Assembly: GCF_002741105.1 (NCBI RefSeq)
Contig: NZ_NIQU01000001.1
Location: 310,001 to 374,000 of the forward strand
Origin: Pseudomonas sediminis
GTDB taxonomy: Bacteria; Pseudomonadota; Gammaproteobacteria; Pseudomonadales; Pseudomonadaceae
Reading direction: 5' to 3'
Length of the DNA: 64,000 bases
Position 1 is the stretch's first letter, and each line of letters starts with the position of its first letter. Position numbers and translations under genes: made by a program. The notes below the pieces were generated by a model. The model was given only the letters and a program-made list of their open reading frames with translations. It searched no databases and had not been told where the DNA came from. Below, one piece after another: positions 24,988 through 33,443 of this stretch.

Positions 24988-25920
24988 ATGAATTACGAAC
25001 TGCAAGATATTCGTGCTTTCGTGAAAATCGCCGAGTTCGGCAACTTTCACGAGGCCGCCAACGCCATCCACCTGTCCCAGCCGGCACTGACCCGGCGCAT
25101 GCAGAAGCTGGAGGAAAGCCTCGGCACGCAGCTGCTGGATCGCACCACGCGCCGTGTCAGCCTGACGGCCGTGGGCCGGGATTTTCTGCCCAAGGCGCAG
25201 CGCTTGCTGGACGACTTCGAGCGCTCGATCCTCGGCATCCGCGAACTGGCCGAGCGCCAGTCCGGCCAGGTCACCCTCGCCTGCATCCCGACGGCCGCCT
25301 TCTATTTCCTGCCGACGGTGATCCGCGCCTTCAACCTGCAGTACCCGAAGATCCGCATCCGTATCCTCGACCTCAGTGCCCATGAAGGGCTGGAAGCGGT
25401 GATACGTGGCGAGGCGGATTTCGGCATCAACATGCAGAGCGGGCAGAGCGCGGAAATCGACTTCACGCCGCTGGTCAACGAGCCTTTCGTGCTCGCCTGC
25501 CGGCGCGATCATCCCCTGGCCAAACGCTCGGAAGTGGCCTGGCGCGAGCTCAGCGACTACCGCCTGATCGGCGTCGGCCGTCTCAGTGGCAACCGCGTGC
25601 TGCTCGATCACGGCCTGGCCCATCTCGACTGGCGCCCAAGCTGGTTCTACGAGGTGCAGCACCTGTCGACCTCACTCGGTATGGTCGAGGCCGGCCTGGG
25701 CATCGCCGCCCTGCCCAGCCTGGCGATGCCGGCCGAAGATCATCCGATTCTGGTCAGCCGGCCGCTGGTCGATCCGGTAATCAGCCGTACTCTGGGTCTG
25801 GTGCGCCGCCGTGGTTCTTCACTGTCACCGGCAGCCGAACAGTTCGTCGAAACCCTGCTGCGGCAATGGCCGAGCTATACCTCCATCGGCACCAGCAATC
25901 CCACCGAACTCGAAAGCTGA
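24988..25920 (+). CDS. LysR-family regulator of the tct/porin/tautomerase operon
   Basis: The 310-residue protein has an N-terminal winged helix-turn-helix (FGNFHEAANAIHLSQPALTR, about 15-36) and a C-terminal co-inducer domain with the typical hinge. It is divergent from the tautomerase-like gene at 212 bases, the classic layout in which a LysR protein activates the neighbouring catabolic operon with a substrate or intermediate as co-inducer. A terminator follows. Confidence 0.9.
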   Translation: MNYELQDIRAFVKIAEFGNFHEAANAIHLSQPALTRRMQKLEESLGTQLLDRTTRRVSLTAVGRDFLPKAQRLLDDFERSILGIRELAERQSGQVTLACIPTAAFYFLPTVIRAFNLQYPKIRIRILDLSAHEGLEAVIRGEADFGINMQSGQSAEIDFTPLVNEPFVLACRRDHPLAKRSEVAWRELSDYRLIGVGRLSGNRVLLDHGLAHLDWRPSWFYEVQHLSTSLGMVEAGLGIAALPSLAMPAEDHPILVSRPLVDPVISRTLGLVRRRGSSLSPAAEQFVETLLRQWPSYTSIGTSNPTELES

Positions 25921-25992
25921 GCCGCTATCCGGGCCTACGCCATGGAGGCCGCTGGTCCGACGCGCTTTCATCAGCAGCCACCGAGCAAGACA

Positions 25993-26030
25993 GGCCGCCG
26001 AAAACCCGGATAATGGCGGCCATTTTGTTT
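25993..26030 (+). terminator. Terminator between the LysR gene and ycaO
   Basis: GGCCGCC and GGCGGCC pair around a 15-base loop and are followed by ATTTTGTTT. It is located 73 bases past the LysR stop and 20 bases before the OsmC-YcaO start. Confidence 0.7.
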
Positions 26031-26049
26031 CGCTCGCTGGTATTGCCCC

Positions 26050-28248
26050 ATGGAAATCAAGGTCAACTTTCTCGACAACCTTCGCCTCGAAGCCAAGTTC
26101 GATGACTTCACGGTGATCGCCGATCAGCCGATCCGCTACAAGGGCGACGGCTCGGCGCCGGGACCGTTCGACTATTTCCTGGCCTCCTCGGCGCTGTGCG
26201 CGGCGTACTTCGTCAAGCTGTACTGCCAGACGCGCGATATCCCCACCGAGAACATTCGCCTGTCGCAGAACAACATCGTCGACCCGGAGAACCGCTACGC
26301 GCAGATCTTCAAGATTCAGGTCGAGCTGCCGGCAGATATCTCGGAGAAGGATCGCCTGGGGATTCTGCGCTCCATCGACCGCTGCACCGTGAAGAAGGTG
26401 GTGCAGCAAGGCCCCGAGTTCGTCATCGAGGAGGTCGACAACCTCCACGCCGACGCCCAGGCGCTATTGATGCCGGTGAGTGACACCACCACCTACATCC
26501 CGGGCAAGGATCTGCCGCTGGAGCAGACCATCGCCAACATGTCGGGCATCCTCGCCGACCTTGGCATGAAGATCGAGATCGCCTCCTGGCGCAACATCGT
26601 GCCCAACGTCTGGTCGCTGCACATTCGCGACGCGCAGTCGAACCTGTGCTTCACCAACGGCAAGGGTGCGACCAAGGAAAGCGCCCTGGCCTCGGCGCTG
26701 GGCGAGTTCATCGAACGGCTGAACTGCAACTTCTTCTACAACGACCAGTTCTGGGGCGAGGACATCGCGAGCGCCGAGTTCGTCCATTACCCCAACGAGC
26801 GCTGGTTCAAGCCGGGCCCGAAGGATGCGCTGCCCGAAGAGATTCTCGACGTGCACTGTCTGGCTATCTACAACCCGGATGGTGAGCTGCGTGGCTCGCA
26901 CCTGTACGACACCAACTCGGGCAACACCCTGCGCGGCATCTGTTCGCTGCCGTTCGTGCGCCAGAGCGATGGCAAGACGGTGTATTTCCCGTCCAACCTG
27001 ATCGAGAACCTGTACCTGTCCAACGGCATGAGCGCCGGCAATACTCTGGCTGAAGCTCAGGTGCAGTGCCTGTCCGAGATCTTCGAGCGGGCGGTGAAAC
27101 GCGAAATCCTCGAAGGCGAGCTGTGCCTGCCGGACGTGCCGCAAGACGTTCTGGCCAAGTACCCGGGCATCGTCGCCGGTATTAAAGGCCTGGAAGAACA
27201 AGGCTTCCCGGTGCTGGTGAAGGATGCCTCACTCGGCGGTGAATTCCCGGTGATGTGCGTGACGTTGATGAACCCGCGCACCGGCGGTGTGTTCGCCTCG
27301 TTCGGCGCGCACCCGAGCCTGGAGGTGGCGCTGGAGCGCAGCCTCACCGAACTGCTGCAGGGCCGCAGCTTCGAAGGCCTCAACGACCTGCCGCAGCCGA
27401 CCTTCGACAGCCTGGCGCTGACCGAGCCGAACAACTTCGTCGAGCACTTCATCGATTCCAGCGGCGTGGTGTCGTGGCGCTTCTTCGGTGCCACGCCGGA
27501 CTTCGAGTTCGTCGAGTGGGATTTCTCCGGCGAGGGCAGCGACTCCAACGAGCAGGAAGCCGCGACCCTGTTCGGCATCCTCGAGGACATGGGCAAGGAG
27601 GTCTACGTGGCCACCTATGACGACCTCGGTGCCAACGCCTGCCGCATCCTGGTGCCGGGCTACTCGGAAATCTACCCGGTCGAGGATCTGATCTGGGACA
27701 ACACCAACAAGGCGCTGCTGTTCCGCAAGGACATCCTCAACCTGCACGCCCTCAGCGACCGCGAGCTGAAGTCGCTGCTGCGCAACCTCAACAACACCGA
27801 GGTCGACGACTACACCGACATCACCACGCTGATCGGCGTCGAGTTCGACGACAACACGGTCTGGGGCCAACTGACCATTCTCGAGCTGAAGCTGTTGATC
27901 AACCTGGCGCTGAAGAAATACGACGACGCCAAGGAGTTGGTCGAGGCCTTCCTGCAGTACAACGACAACACCGTCGAGCGCGGCCTGTTCTACCAGGCGG
28001 TCAACGCCGTGCTGGAGATCCAGCTGGACGACGAGCTGGAGCTGGCCAACTACGAGCACAACCTGCGCCGTATGTTCGGCAACGAGCGCATGGATGCAGT
28101 GATCGGCTCGGTGGACGGCAGCGTGCGTTTCCATGGCCTGACGCCGACCAGTATGAAACTCGAAGGTCTGGACAAGCACCTGCGCCTGATCGACAGCTAC
28201 AAGAAACTGCACGCCGCGCGCGCCAGGGCGGCGGGGTTGGCCGGCTGA
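26050..28248 (+). CDS. OsmC domain/YcaO domain fusion protein
   Basis: The 732-residue cytosolic protein joins an OsmC-like domain (about 1-150; the family cysteines are at CAAYFVKLYC and DRCTVKK) to a YcaO domain (about 160-560). The YcaO ATP-binding motif KGATKESALASALGEFIERL lies near 204-223, and a C-terminal helical region follows. YcaO proteins use ATP to activate peptide amides; E. coli YcaO assists RimO in methylthiolation of ribosomal protein S12. E. coli YcaO lacks the OsmC part. No peptide substrate or dehydrogenase gene is nearby, so a housekeeping role is more likely than natural-product synthesis. Confidence 0.9.
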   Translation: MEIKVNFLDNLRLEAKFDDFTVIADQPIRYKGDGSAPGPFDYFLASSALCAAYFVKLYCQTRDIPTENIRLSQNNIVDPENRYAQIFKIQVELPADISEKDRLGILRSIDRCTVKKVVQQGPEFVIEEVDNLHADAQALLMPVSDTTTYIPGKDLPLEQTIANMSGILADLGMKIEIASWRNIVPNVWSLHIRDAQSNLCFTNGKGATKESALASALGEFIERLNCNFFYNDQFWGEDIASAEFVHYPNERWFKPGPKDALPEEILDVHCLAIYNPDGELRGSHLYDTNSGNTLRGICSLPFVRQSDGKTVYFPSNLIENLYLSNGMSAGNTLAEAQVQCLSEIFERAVKREILEGELCLPDVPQDVLAKYPGIVAGIKGLEEQGFPVLVKDASLGGEFPVMCVTLMNPRTGGVFASFGAHPSLEVALERSLTELLQGRSFEGLNDLPQPTFDSLALTEPNNFVEHFIDSSGVVSWRFFGATPDFEFVEWDFSGEGSDSNEQEAATLFGILEDMGKEVYVATYDDLGANACRILVPGYSEIYPVEDLIWDNTNKALLFRKDILNLHALSDRELKSLLRNLNNTEVDDYTDITTLIGVEFDDNTVWGQLTILELKLLINLALKKYDDAKELVEAFLQYNDNTVERGLFYQAVNAVLEIQLDDELELANYEHNLRRMFGNERMDAVIGSVDGSVRFHGLTPTSMKLEGLDKHLRLIDSYKKLHAARARAAGLAG

Positions 28249-28255
28249 GCTGTCG

Positions 28256-28281
28256 GCAGCCCGAACCGTTTCACGGGCTGC
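28256..28281. terminator. Hairpin between convergent ycaO and LysR genes
   Basis: GCAGCCCG and CGGGCTGC pair around a 10-base loop in the 38-base convergent gap. No U-run follows on either strand, so it may be a bidirectional but weak terminator. Confidence 0.5.
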
Positions 28282-28286
28282 GCTGC

Positions 28287-29198
28287 TCAGTGGTGCTGCG
28301 CAACTGCCTGCACCTGACGGCGAAACCAACTGCGTAACGGATCGGCATGGGTACGCTCATGCCAGATCTGCATCACCTCGACGCGCGGCAACGCCAGTGG
28401 CAGTGGATGCATGCGCAGTTCCGGGTCGCGGGCGACCGCCTCTTCAGCCAGCGAGCGCAGGCAGGTGAGCAACAGGTCACTGCCACGCAACAGACGTGCT
28501 GGCGCGACGAAGCTGGACAGACCGGCAGCGATTCGTCGCTGCAGCCCCCTTTGCTGCAACGCTCTGTCCACCAGTCCCTCAAGATCTCCGGTCAAGGTGG
28601 TGATCAGGTGCTCGCAGGTGACGAAGCACTGCAAATCCAGGCCATCCGCGAGGCGCGGATTATCATGCGCGGCGAGCACGACGAAATCCTCGCTGAACAG
28701 GCGCTGCTGATGGAAGGTTCCCGGTAGATCCTTATAGAAGCCGGCGATGGCCAGGTCGCAGGTACCTTTTTCCAGTTCATCGCGAGGCAGTTGACCACGG
28801 GTATTGTGGGTGACCAGCACCAGGTTCGGCGCCTGCTGCCGCAGAACCGGCAGCAGCCTGGGCAGCAGGGTTTGCTCGATGTAGTCCGTGCTGTAGAGAT
28901 GCAGGCGTTCAACACGGCTCAGAAAGTCCTGACCATCGCACCGCTCGTAGAAACCTTCCAACTCGCCCACCAGGCGCTGAACCTGCGGCGCCAACTCGTG
29001 GGCCCGAGGCGTCGGCGTCAATCCCCGCGGCGCGCGTACGAACAGCGGATCACCGAATTGATGGCGCAGCTTGTTCAGCTTGTGGCTCAGCGCAGGCTGG
29101 CTGAGCGCCATACGTTCAGCCGCCAGCGAGGCATTGCGCTCCTGATAAAGCACATGGAAGACCAGCAGCAGATTCAGATCCTTCTTGGCGATATTCAT
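28287..29198 (-). CDS. LysR-family regulator (NodD-like N-terminus)
   Basis: A 303-residue protein with helix-turn-helix ASLAAERMALSQPALSHKLN and a following KLRHQFGDPLFVR wing, a pattern shared with NodD/LinR-like regulators. The C-terminal domain is a standard co-inducer fold. It is divergent from the monooxygenase-like/DJ-1-like pair across a 95-base region with two TTCGAA palindromes, and is the likely regulator of that pair and of itself. Confidence 0.9.
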   Translation of the reverse strand: MNIAKKDLNLLLVFHVLYQERNASLAAERMALSQPALSHKLNKLRHQFGDPLFVRAPRGLTPTPRAHELAPQVQRLVGELEGFYERCDGQDFLSRVERLHLYSTDYIEQTLLPRLLPVLRQQAPNLVLVTHNTRGQLPRDELEKGTCDLAIAGFYKDLPGTFHQQRLFSEDFVVLAAHDNPRLADGLDLQCFVTCEHLITTLTGDLEGLVDRALQQRGLQRRIAAGLSSFVAPARLLRGSDLLLTCLRSLAEEAVARDPELRMHPLPLALPRVEVMQIWHERTHADPLRSWFRRQVQAVAQHH

Positions 29199-29223
29199 TT
29201 TTTGAATCTCTGAAATAAACGCT

Positions 29224-29237
29224 TTCGAATTTTCGAA
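29224..29237. promoter_or_regulatory. Candidate LysR operator TTCGAA-TT-TTCGAA
   Basis: Two perfect 6-base palindromes separated by TT lie in the divergent promoter region. Symmetric repeats at this spot are the expected binding site of the flanking LysR protein, but no experimental motif is known to me. Confidence 0.4.
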
Positions 29238-29293
29238 TCATATCGTCAAGCCTAGGATGGCACCTGAAAACCTGTTGCCCACTGGAGAACAGC

Positions 29294-29608
29294 ATGACGA
29301 TCGCTATCTTCGCCACCATCACACCACACCCCGAGCACCGTGAAGCGGTCGAACAGGCGCTGCGCCTGATGACTCAACACTCACGAGCCGAGGCCGGCAA
29401 TCTGCGCTACGACCTGTTCGTGCGCGATGACGGTCAGGCGTTCGACCTCTTCGAACTTTACGTCGACGAAGCCGCCATCGACGCCCATCGCCAGAGCCGC
29501 CATTACCAACACTACCGCGCCGCGACAGCCGACTGGCTGAGTGCACCCACGCAGGTGCACGTCGCACACGCACTGGATGTGGCGCCCCTTCCCCAATCAG
29601 GAGAATGA
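29294..29608 (+). CDS. Antibiotic biosynthesis monooxygenase (ABM)-family protein
   Basis: A 104-residue ferredoxin-like protein starting MTIAIFATITPHPEHREAVE, with the ABM pattern EAGNLRYDLFV and FELYVDEAAIDAHRQS. Relatives such as YgiN act as quinol or small-aromatic monooxygenases without cofactor; others only bind. GGAGAA precedes the ATG. Its stop overlaps an ATG of the next gene, so the two are probably cotranslated. The pair is likely controlled by the divergent LysR protein. Confidence 0.85.
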   Translation: MTIAIFATITPHPEHREAVEQALRLMTQHSRAEAGNLRYDLFVRDDGQAFDLFELYVDEAAIDAHRQSRHYQHYRAATADWLSAPTQVHVAHALDVAPLPQSGE

Positions 29609-29610
29609 TC

Positions 29611-30465
29611 ATGAGCAAGAACACCACCCTCGCTGTGGCAGTCGCCAGCACCCTGCTCGCCGGCAACGCCCTGGCCGCCGGCAAAGGCGAAGTCCTGGTG
29701 CTGTTGTCGAGCGAAACGCAACTGGACCTCAAGGATGGCAAGCAGTACACCACCGGCTTTTACCTGAACGAGTTCGGTGTGCCAGCCGACCACCTGCTCA
29801 AGGCGGGCTATGAGCTGGTGTTGGTGACGCCCAAGGGTAATGCGCCGCGCGTCGATGAGAGCTCGGTGACTGCGCAATACTTCGGCGGCGACGAACAGGA
29901 AATGCAGCGCATCCGCACCCTGGTGGAAAACCTGCCGGGCATCGACGACACACTGTCATTGAAGGACGTGCTGGAGAGCGATCTGAATCGCTACGCCGGC
30001 CTGCTGATTCCCGGCGGCCACGCGCCGCTAATCGATCTGGCCAACAACCCGGAGGTCGGCGCTCTGCTGCGCCACTTCCACCAGGCAGGCAAGCCGACGG
30101 CTGCCATTTGCCACGGCCCGATCGCCCTGCTCTCGGCCCAACGCGACCCAGCGGCCTACCAGGCGGCGCTGACCAACGGGGAAAAACCGGCTGCCAGCGA
30201 CTGGATCTACCAGGGCTACCGCATGACCATCTTCTCCACCCCGGAGGAGCAGGTCTTCGAGCAGTCGCTGCAAGGTGAGCGGATTCTGTTCTACCCGGCC
30301 ACTGCAATGGAAAGCGCCGGCGGCAAGCTGAACTACGCCGAGGCATGGGCGCCCCACGTGGTCGTGGACCGTGAGCTGATCACCGGGCAAAACCCGTTCT
30401 CCGACCATGCACTGGGCGAGAAGCTGGTGCAGATGCTCGACGCCAACCATCAACAGGCACAATAA
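29611..30465 (+). CDS. Exported DJ-1/PfpI-family protein
   Basis: The 284-residue protein has a signal peptide (MSKNTTLAVAVASTLLAGNA, cleavage after LAA) and a type 1 glutamine-amidotransferase-like fold. The nucleophile elbow is TAAICHGPIALL with an acid residue upstream (SETQLDLKDG region), as in chaperone/glyoxalase-type DJ-1 relatives. Secretion is less usual for the family. I start at ATG 29611: AGGAG lies seven bases before it, while the ATG at 29605 is only one base from that site. It is coupled to the ABM-family gene. Confidence 0.87.
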   Translation: MSKNTTLAVAVASTLLAGNALAAGKGEVLVLLSSETQLDLKDGKQYTTGFYLNEFGVPADHLLKAGYELVLVTPKGNAPRVDESSVTAQYFGGDEQEMQRIRTLVENLPGIDDTLSLKDVLESDLNRYAGLLIPGGHAPLIDLANNPEVGALLRHFHQAGKPTAAICHGPIALLSAQRDPAAYQAALTNGEKPAASDWIYQGYRMTIFSTPEEQVFEQSLQGERILFYPATAMESAGGKLNYAEAWAPHVVVDRELITGQNPFSDHALGEKLVQMLDANHQQAQ

Positions 30466-30473
30466 GTGGTCAA

Positions 30474-30507
30474 CCAGCAGGTCGTGGCCCATGCTTCGTC
30501 CTGCTGG
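30474..30507 (+). terminator. Possible terminator after the DJ-1-like gene
   Basis: CCAGCAGG and CCTGCTGG pair around an 18-base loop, and flanking GTGG/CCAC could extend the stem. There is no U-run. It may also be a leader structure of the downstream gene. Confidence 0.3.
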
Positions 30508-30580
30508 TCCACGGATGAGCTCAACGCAGGCCGCATTAACCCCTACAATCGGCGGCATCCACCTCCGTAACAGGCGCGAC

Positions 30581-31183
30581 ATGCAACCGAATCCGCCCCG
30601 ATATTCCGTCGCCGCGCTAGTGCTCGCCGCCGGCTACAGCCGCCGCTTCGGCGCCGACAAGCGCCGCCTGCAACTTGGCGACGGCCGCTCGTTGCTCAAC
30701 TCCAGCTTGGCACTGCCCTGCTCGATGCTCGAGGAAATCTGGCTGGTGTTGCGCCCGGACGAGTCCATCGCGGAGCTGGGATTACCCGTCAGCATCAAGC
30801 TCGTCCAGCATCCGCTAACAGCTCAGGGCATGGGCCACAGCCTGGCGGCAGGTGCCGAGCGTCTACTGGCCGAATCCAACGCTGACGTCGTGGCGATCTT
30901 TCTCGCCGATATGCCGTCGATACATCGGGACAGCCTGGAAACCCTGATCGCCCACTCCAGCGCGAACAACATCGTGCTGCCCAGCTATCAGGGCAAGCGC
31001 GGTCATCCGGTGCTGTTCGGCCGCGATTTCTGGCCGCAGCTCGCGGCGCTGAGCGGCGATGCCGGCGCCAAGCCAGTGCTGCAGCAGAACCCCGACGCCG
31101 TGCATATCGTCGAACTGGACGACCCTGGTGTGCTGCAGGACGTCGATACTCAGGAAGATTGGCAATGCCTCAGCACACGCTGA
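30581..31183 (+). CDS. MobA-like nucleotidyltransferase (MocA type)
   Basis: The 200-residue enzyme has the nucleotide-binding signature LAAGYSRRFGADKRR (15-29) and the metal-binding LADMP (Asp110). It belongs to the MobA-like NTP transferases; the CTP-using MocA type makes molybdopterin cytosine dinucleotide for xanthine-dehydrogenase-like enzymes. No molybdoenzyme is nearby, so the exact reaction stays open. The frame extends 58 codons upstream into the preceding gene, but the family start fits ATG 30581. Confidence 0.85.
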   Translation: MQPNPPRYSVAALVLAAGYSRRFGADKRRLQLGDGRSLLNSSLALPCSMLEEIWLVLRPDESIAELGLPVSIKLVQHPLTAQGMGHSLAAGAERLLAESNADVVAIFLADMPSIHRDSLETLIAHSSANNIVLPSYQGKRGHPVLFGRDFWPQLAALSGDAGAKPVLQQNPDAVHIVELDDPGVLQDVDTQEDWQCLSTR

Positions 31184-31187
31184 CCTC

Positions 31188-32105
31188 TCAGTGCGGCTCC
31201 TTGCGGTAATCGCTGCCCAACTCCCGAGCCAGGGCGATGAAATTGGCCACCTGCGGTGACTGGTGCAACTCACGGCAGACCAGGGTGATCGGCGCGACCA
31301 GGCGCGGTTTGGCGTCGCGAATCGAGCGATAGGCCACACTGTGCTCGTGGAAGCCGCGCATCGATGTCGGCACCACCGAAACCCCGGCACCAGCGGCCAC
31401 CAGGCTGACGTTGGTCAGCATGCGCTCCACCTCGAACGCCACATGCGGCTCGAACCCAGCATTGCGACAGGCTTGCAGGAAATTGGCGTACATCCCCGGC
31501 GCACCAGGGCGGCGCACCAGAATCAACGGTTCGCCAGCCAGATCCTTCAATGAAACCGCGCCCTTGCCCGCCAGCAGCCGATGCCCGACCGGCAAGGTGA
31601 GCACCAGCTCTTCGTTGAGCAGACGGTGATAGGCGACGCCCTGAGGGTTACCCACCGGCGCCCGCAGGATGCCGACATCCACATCGCCGCCGCTGACATC
31701 GTCGGTCAGCTCCTGGGCGTTGCCCTCGTTGAGGCCGATATCGACACCCGGATACAGATCCCGATAGCGCCGGATGATCCGCGGAATCAGCGGATGCGAG
31801 GCCGCCGAACTGGTGAAACCGACGCTCAGGCGCCCCTCGATGCCTTTGGCCGTACGCGCCGCCTTCAATGCGCCCAGCGATACCCGCTGGAGAATATCGC
31901 GCGCCTCGCGCAGGAACACCTCACCACCGACGGTGAGGTCGACGCCCTTGGCATGGCGGATGAACAGGTCGAAGCCAAGCTCCTGCTCCAGCGCCCGGAT
32001 CTGCTGGCTCAACGGCGGCTGCTGCATGTTCAGACGGGCCGCAGCGCGGGTGAAATGCTTTTCTTCGGCAACCATGACGAAGTAGCGCAGATGACGAAGT
32101 TCCAT
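31188..32105 (-). CDS. LysR-family regulator (BenM/CatM-like)
   Basis: The 305-residue protein begins MELRHLRYFVMVAEEKHFTR, the pattern of the CatM/BenM/CbnR branch, with helix-turn-helix FTRAAARLNMQQPPLSQQI. The C-terminal domain has the typical RRPGAPGMYANF ligand-loop region. It is divergent from the dicarboxylate symporter gene (124-base gap) and convergent with the MobA-like gene, so it probably controls the symporter. Confidence 0.9.
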   Translation of the reverse strand: MELRHLRYFVMVAEEKHFTRAAARLNMQQPPLSQQIRALEQELGFDLFIRHAKGVDLTVGGEVFLREARDILQRVSLGALKAARTAKGIEGRLSVGFTSSAASHPLIPRIIRRYRDLYPGVDIGLNEGNAQELTDDVSGGDVDVGILRAPVGNPQGVAYHRLLNEELVLTLPVGHRLLAGKGAVSLKDLAGEPLILVRRPGAPGMYANFLQACRNAGFEPHVAFEVERMLTNVSLVAAGAGVSVVPTSMRGFHEHSVAYRSIRDAKPRLVAPITLVCRELHQSPQVANFIALARELGSDYRKEPH

Positions 32106-32229
32106 GCAGGCCCTTAGTAAGGTTGATCAGGCCGGCACACGATACCGAATCCACGTGCCGATGGGGTAGGATGAACACTCACGCGCGGCCTCGACGCCAC
32201 GACGACGAACAAGAATAAAACAGGCTCCA

Positions 32230-33441
32230 ATGATCTTCAGGCATTCTCGAACAGGCATTGCCCTGCTTCTGTTGGCACTGGTTCTCGGCGCCCTTCTGGG
32301 TGTCTGGTGGCCTGATCTGGCGGTAGAGATGAAGCCGCTCAGCGACCTGTTCATCTCCGCAATTGGTCTGTGCGCGCCGGTAGTGATGTTCGTCCTGGTT
32401 TGCTCCAGCGTCGCCGCCCTCAGCGACTACCGCGCCACCGCGCGCCTGGGCCTGAAGGCCGTCGGTTACTGGCAGCTGATGTCACTGCTGTCGCTGCTGA
32501 CCGGCTTGCTCGTCGCCCTGCTCTTGCACCCAGGCGGCGGCCTGCACCACATGGGTAGCGACTGGGCGACGATTGAAACCACAAGTGGCCCATTCTTCTC
32601 TCAACTTCCGGGCCTGCTGCTCGATTCGCTCGAACAGAGTTTCATCCTCAAGGTGCTGCTGGTTGCCGTAATCTGCGGCCTGCTGCTCGGTCGCAGTGGC
32701 GCACCGGGGCAACGCCTGACGCAGCGGCTCGATCAGGCGGTGAAGCTGGTATTTCGCGCCATGCAAGCGATCGTCAGCTTCGCGCCACTGGCGGCGTTTG
32801 GTGCCATCGCCTTCATCATCGGCAAGTACGGACTGGAAGCGGCGCTGCCGTTGGCCAAGTTCGTGGTAGTGGCCTATGTGGCCTGCCTGGTTTACCTGCT
32901 GCTGGTACCGGCCATCGCCCTGCGCCTGGCGGGCTGTCGATTGTGGCGGCTGATCGGTTACGTCAAGGAAGAGCTGCTACTGGTGGCCGCGACAGGCTCT
33001 TCGGTGGCCGCCCTGCCGCGCCTGATCGACAAACTGGAGGCAGCCGGTTGCGACAGCCAGACCGTACGCCTGACGCTCACTGCCGGCTACAGCTTCAATC
33101 TCAACGGCTCGAACCTCTACCTGGCGGTGGCCGTCGTGTTTCTCGCACAACTGGCTCACGTCGAACTGGACACCCTGCAACTGGGCACCATCCTGCTGGT
33201 CTGCCTGTTGACCTCACTGGGCTCGACCAGCGTCGCGGGTTCGGCCTTCGTTACACTCACCGCGACGCTCAGCGTGCTGAATATCCTGCCGCTGGAGAGC
33301 ATCGGCATCCTGATCGGCGTAGAGCGTCTGATGAAATGTCGTTCGGTGACCAACGTGCTGGGCAACTGCGTAGCCTGCGTGGTCATCGCCCATTGGGATG
33401 GCAAGGTGGACAAACAGAAATTGCGGGAGATGCTGGGCTGA
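32230..33441 (+). CDS. Sodium/proton-dicarboxylate symporter (DAACS family)
   Basis: A 403-residue inner-membrane protein with about eight helices and the two re-entrant loops of the GltPh/DctA fold. The serine-rich hairpin is present as ATGSSVAALPRLID. The helix-7 motif reads YSFNLNGSNLYLAV where DctA has NLDGT-type residues, and the last part ends CRSVTNVLGNCVACVVIA, close to the usual R-NVxGN substrate site. Members take up C4-dicarboxylates, glutamate or Ser/Thr. The altered Asn in place of Asp/Thr in helix 7 hints at a different substrate. A divergent LysR gene likely regulates it. Confidence 0.88.
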   Translation: MIFRHSRTGIALLLLALVLGALLGVWWPDLAVEMKPLSDLFISAIGLCAPVVMFVLVCSSVAALSDYRATARLGLKAVGYWQLMSLLSLLTGLLVALLLHPGGGLHHMGSDWATIETTSGPFFSQLPGLLLDSLEQSFILKVLLVAVICGLLLGRSGAPGQRLTQRLDQAVKLVFRAMQAIVSFAPLAAFGAIAFIIGKYGLEAALPLAKFVVVAYVACLVYLLLVPAIALRLAGCRLWRLIGYVKEELLLVAATGSSVAALPRLIDKLEAAGCDSQTVRLTLTAGYSFNLNGSNLYLAVAVVFLAQLAHVELDTLQLGTILLVCLLTSLGSTSVAGSAFVTLTATLSVLNILPLESIGILIGVERLMKCRSVTNVLGNCVACVVIAHWDGKVDKQKLREMLG

Positions 33442-33443
33442 GA

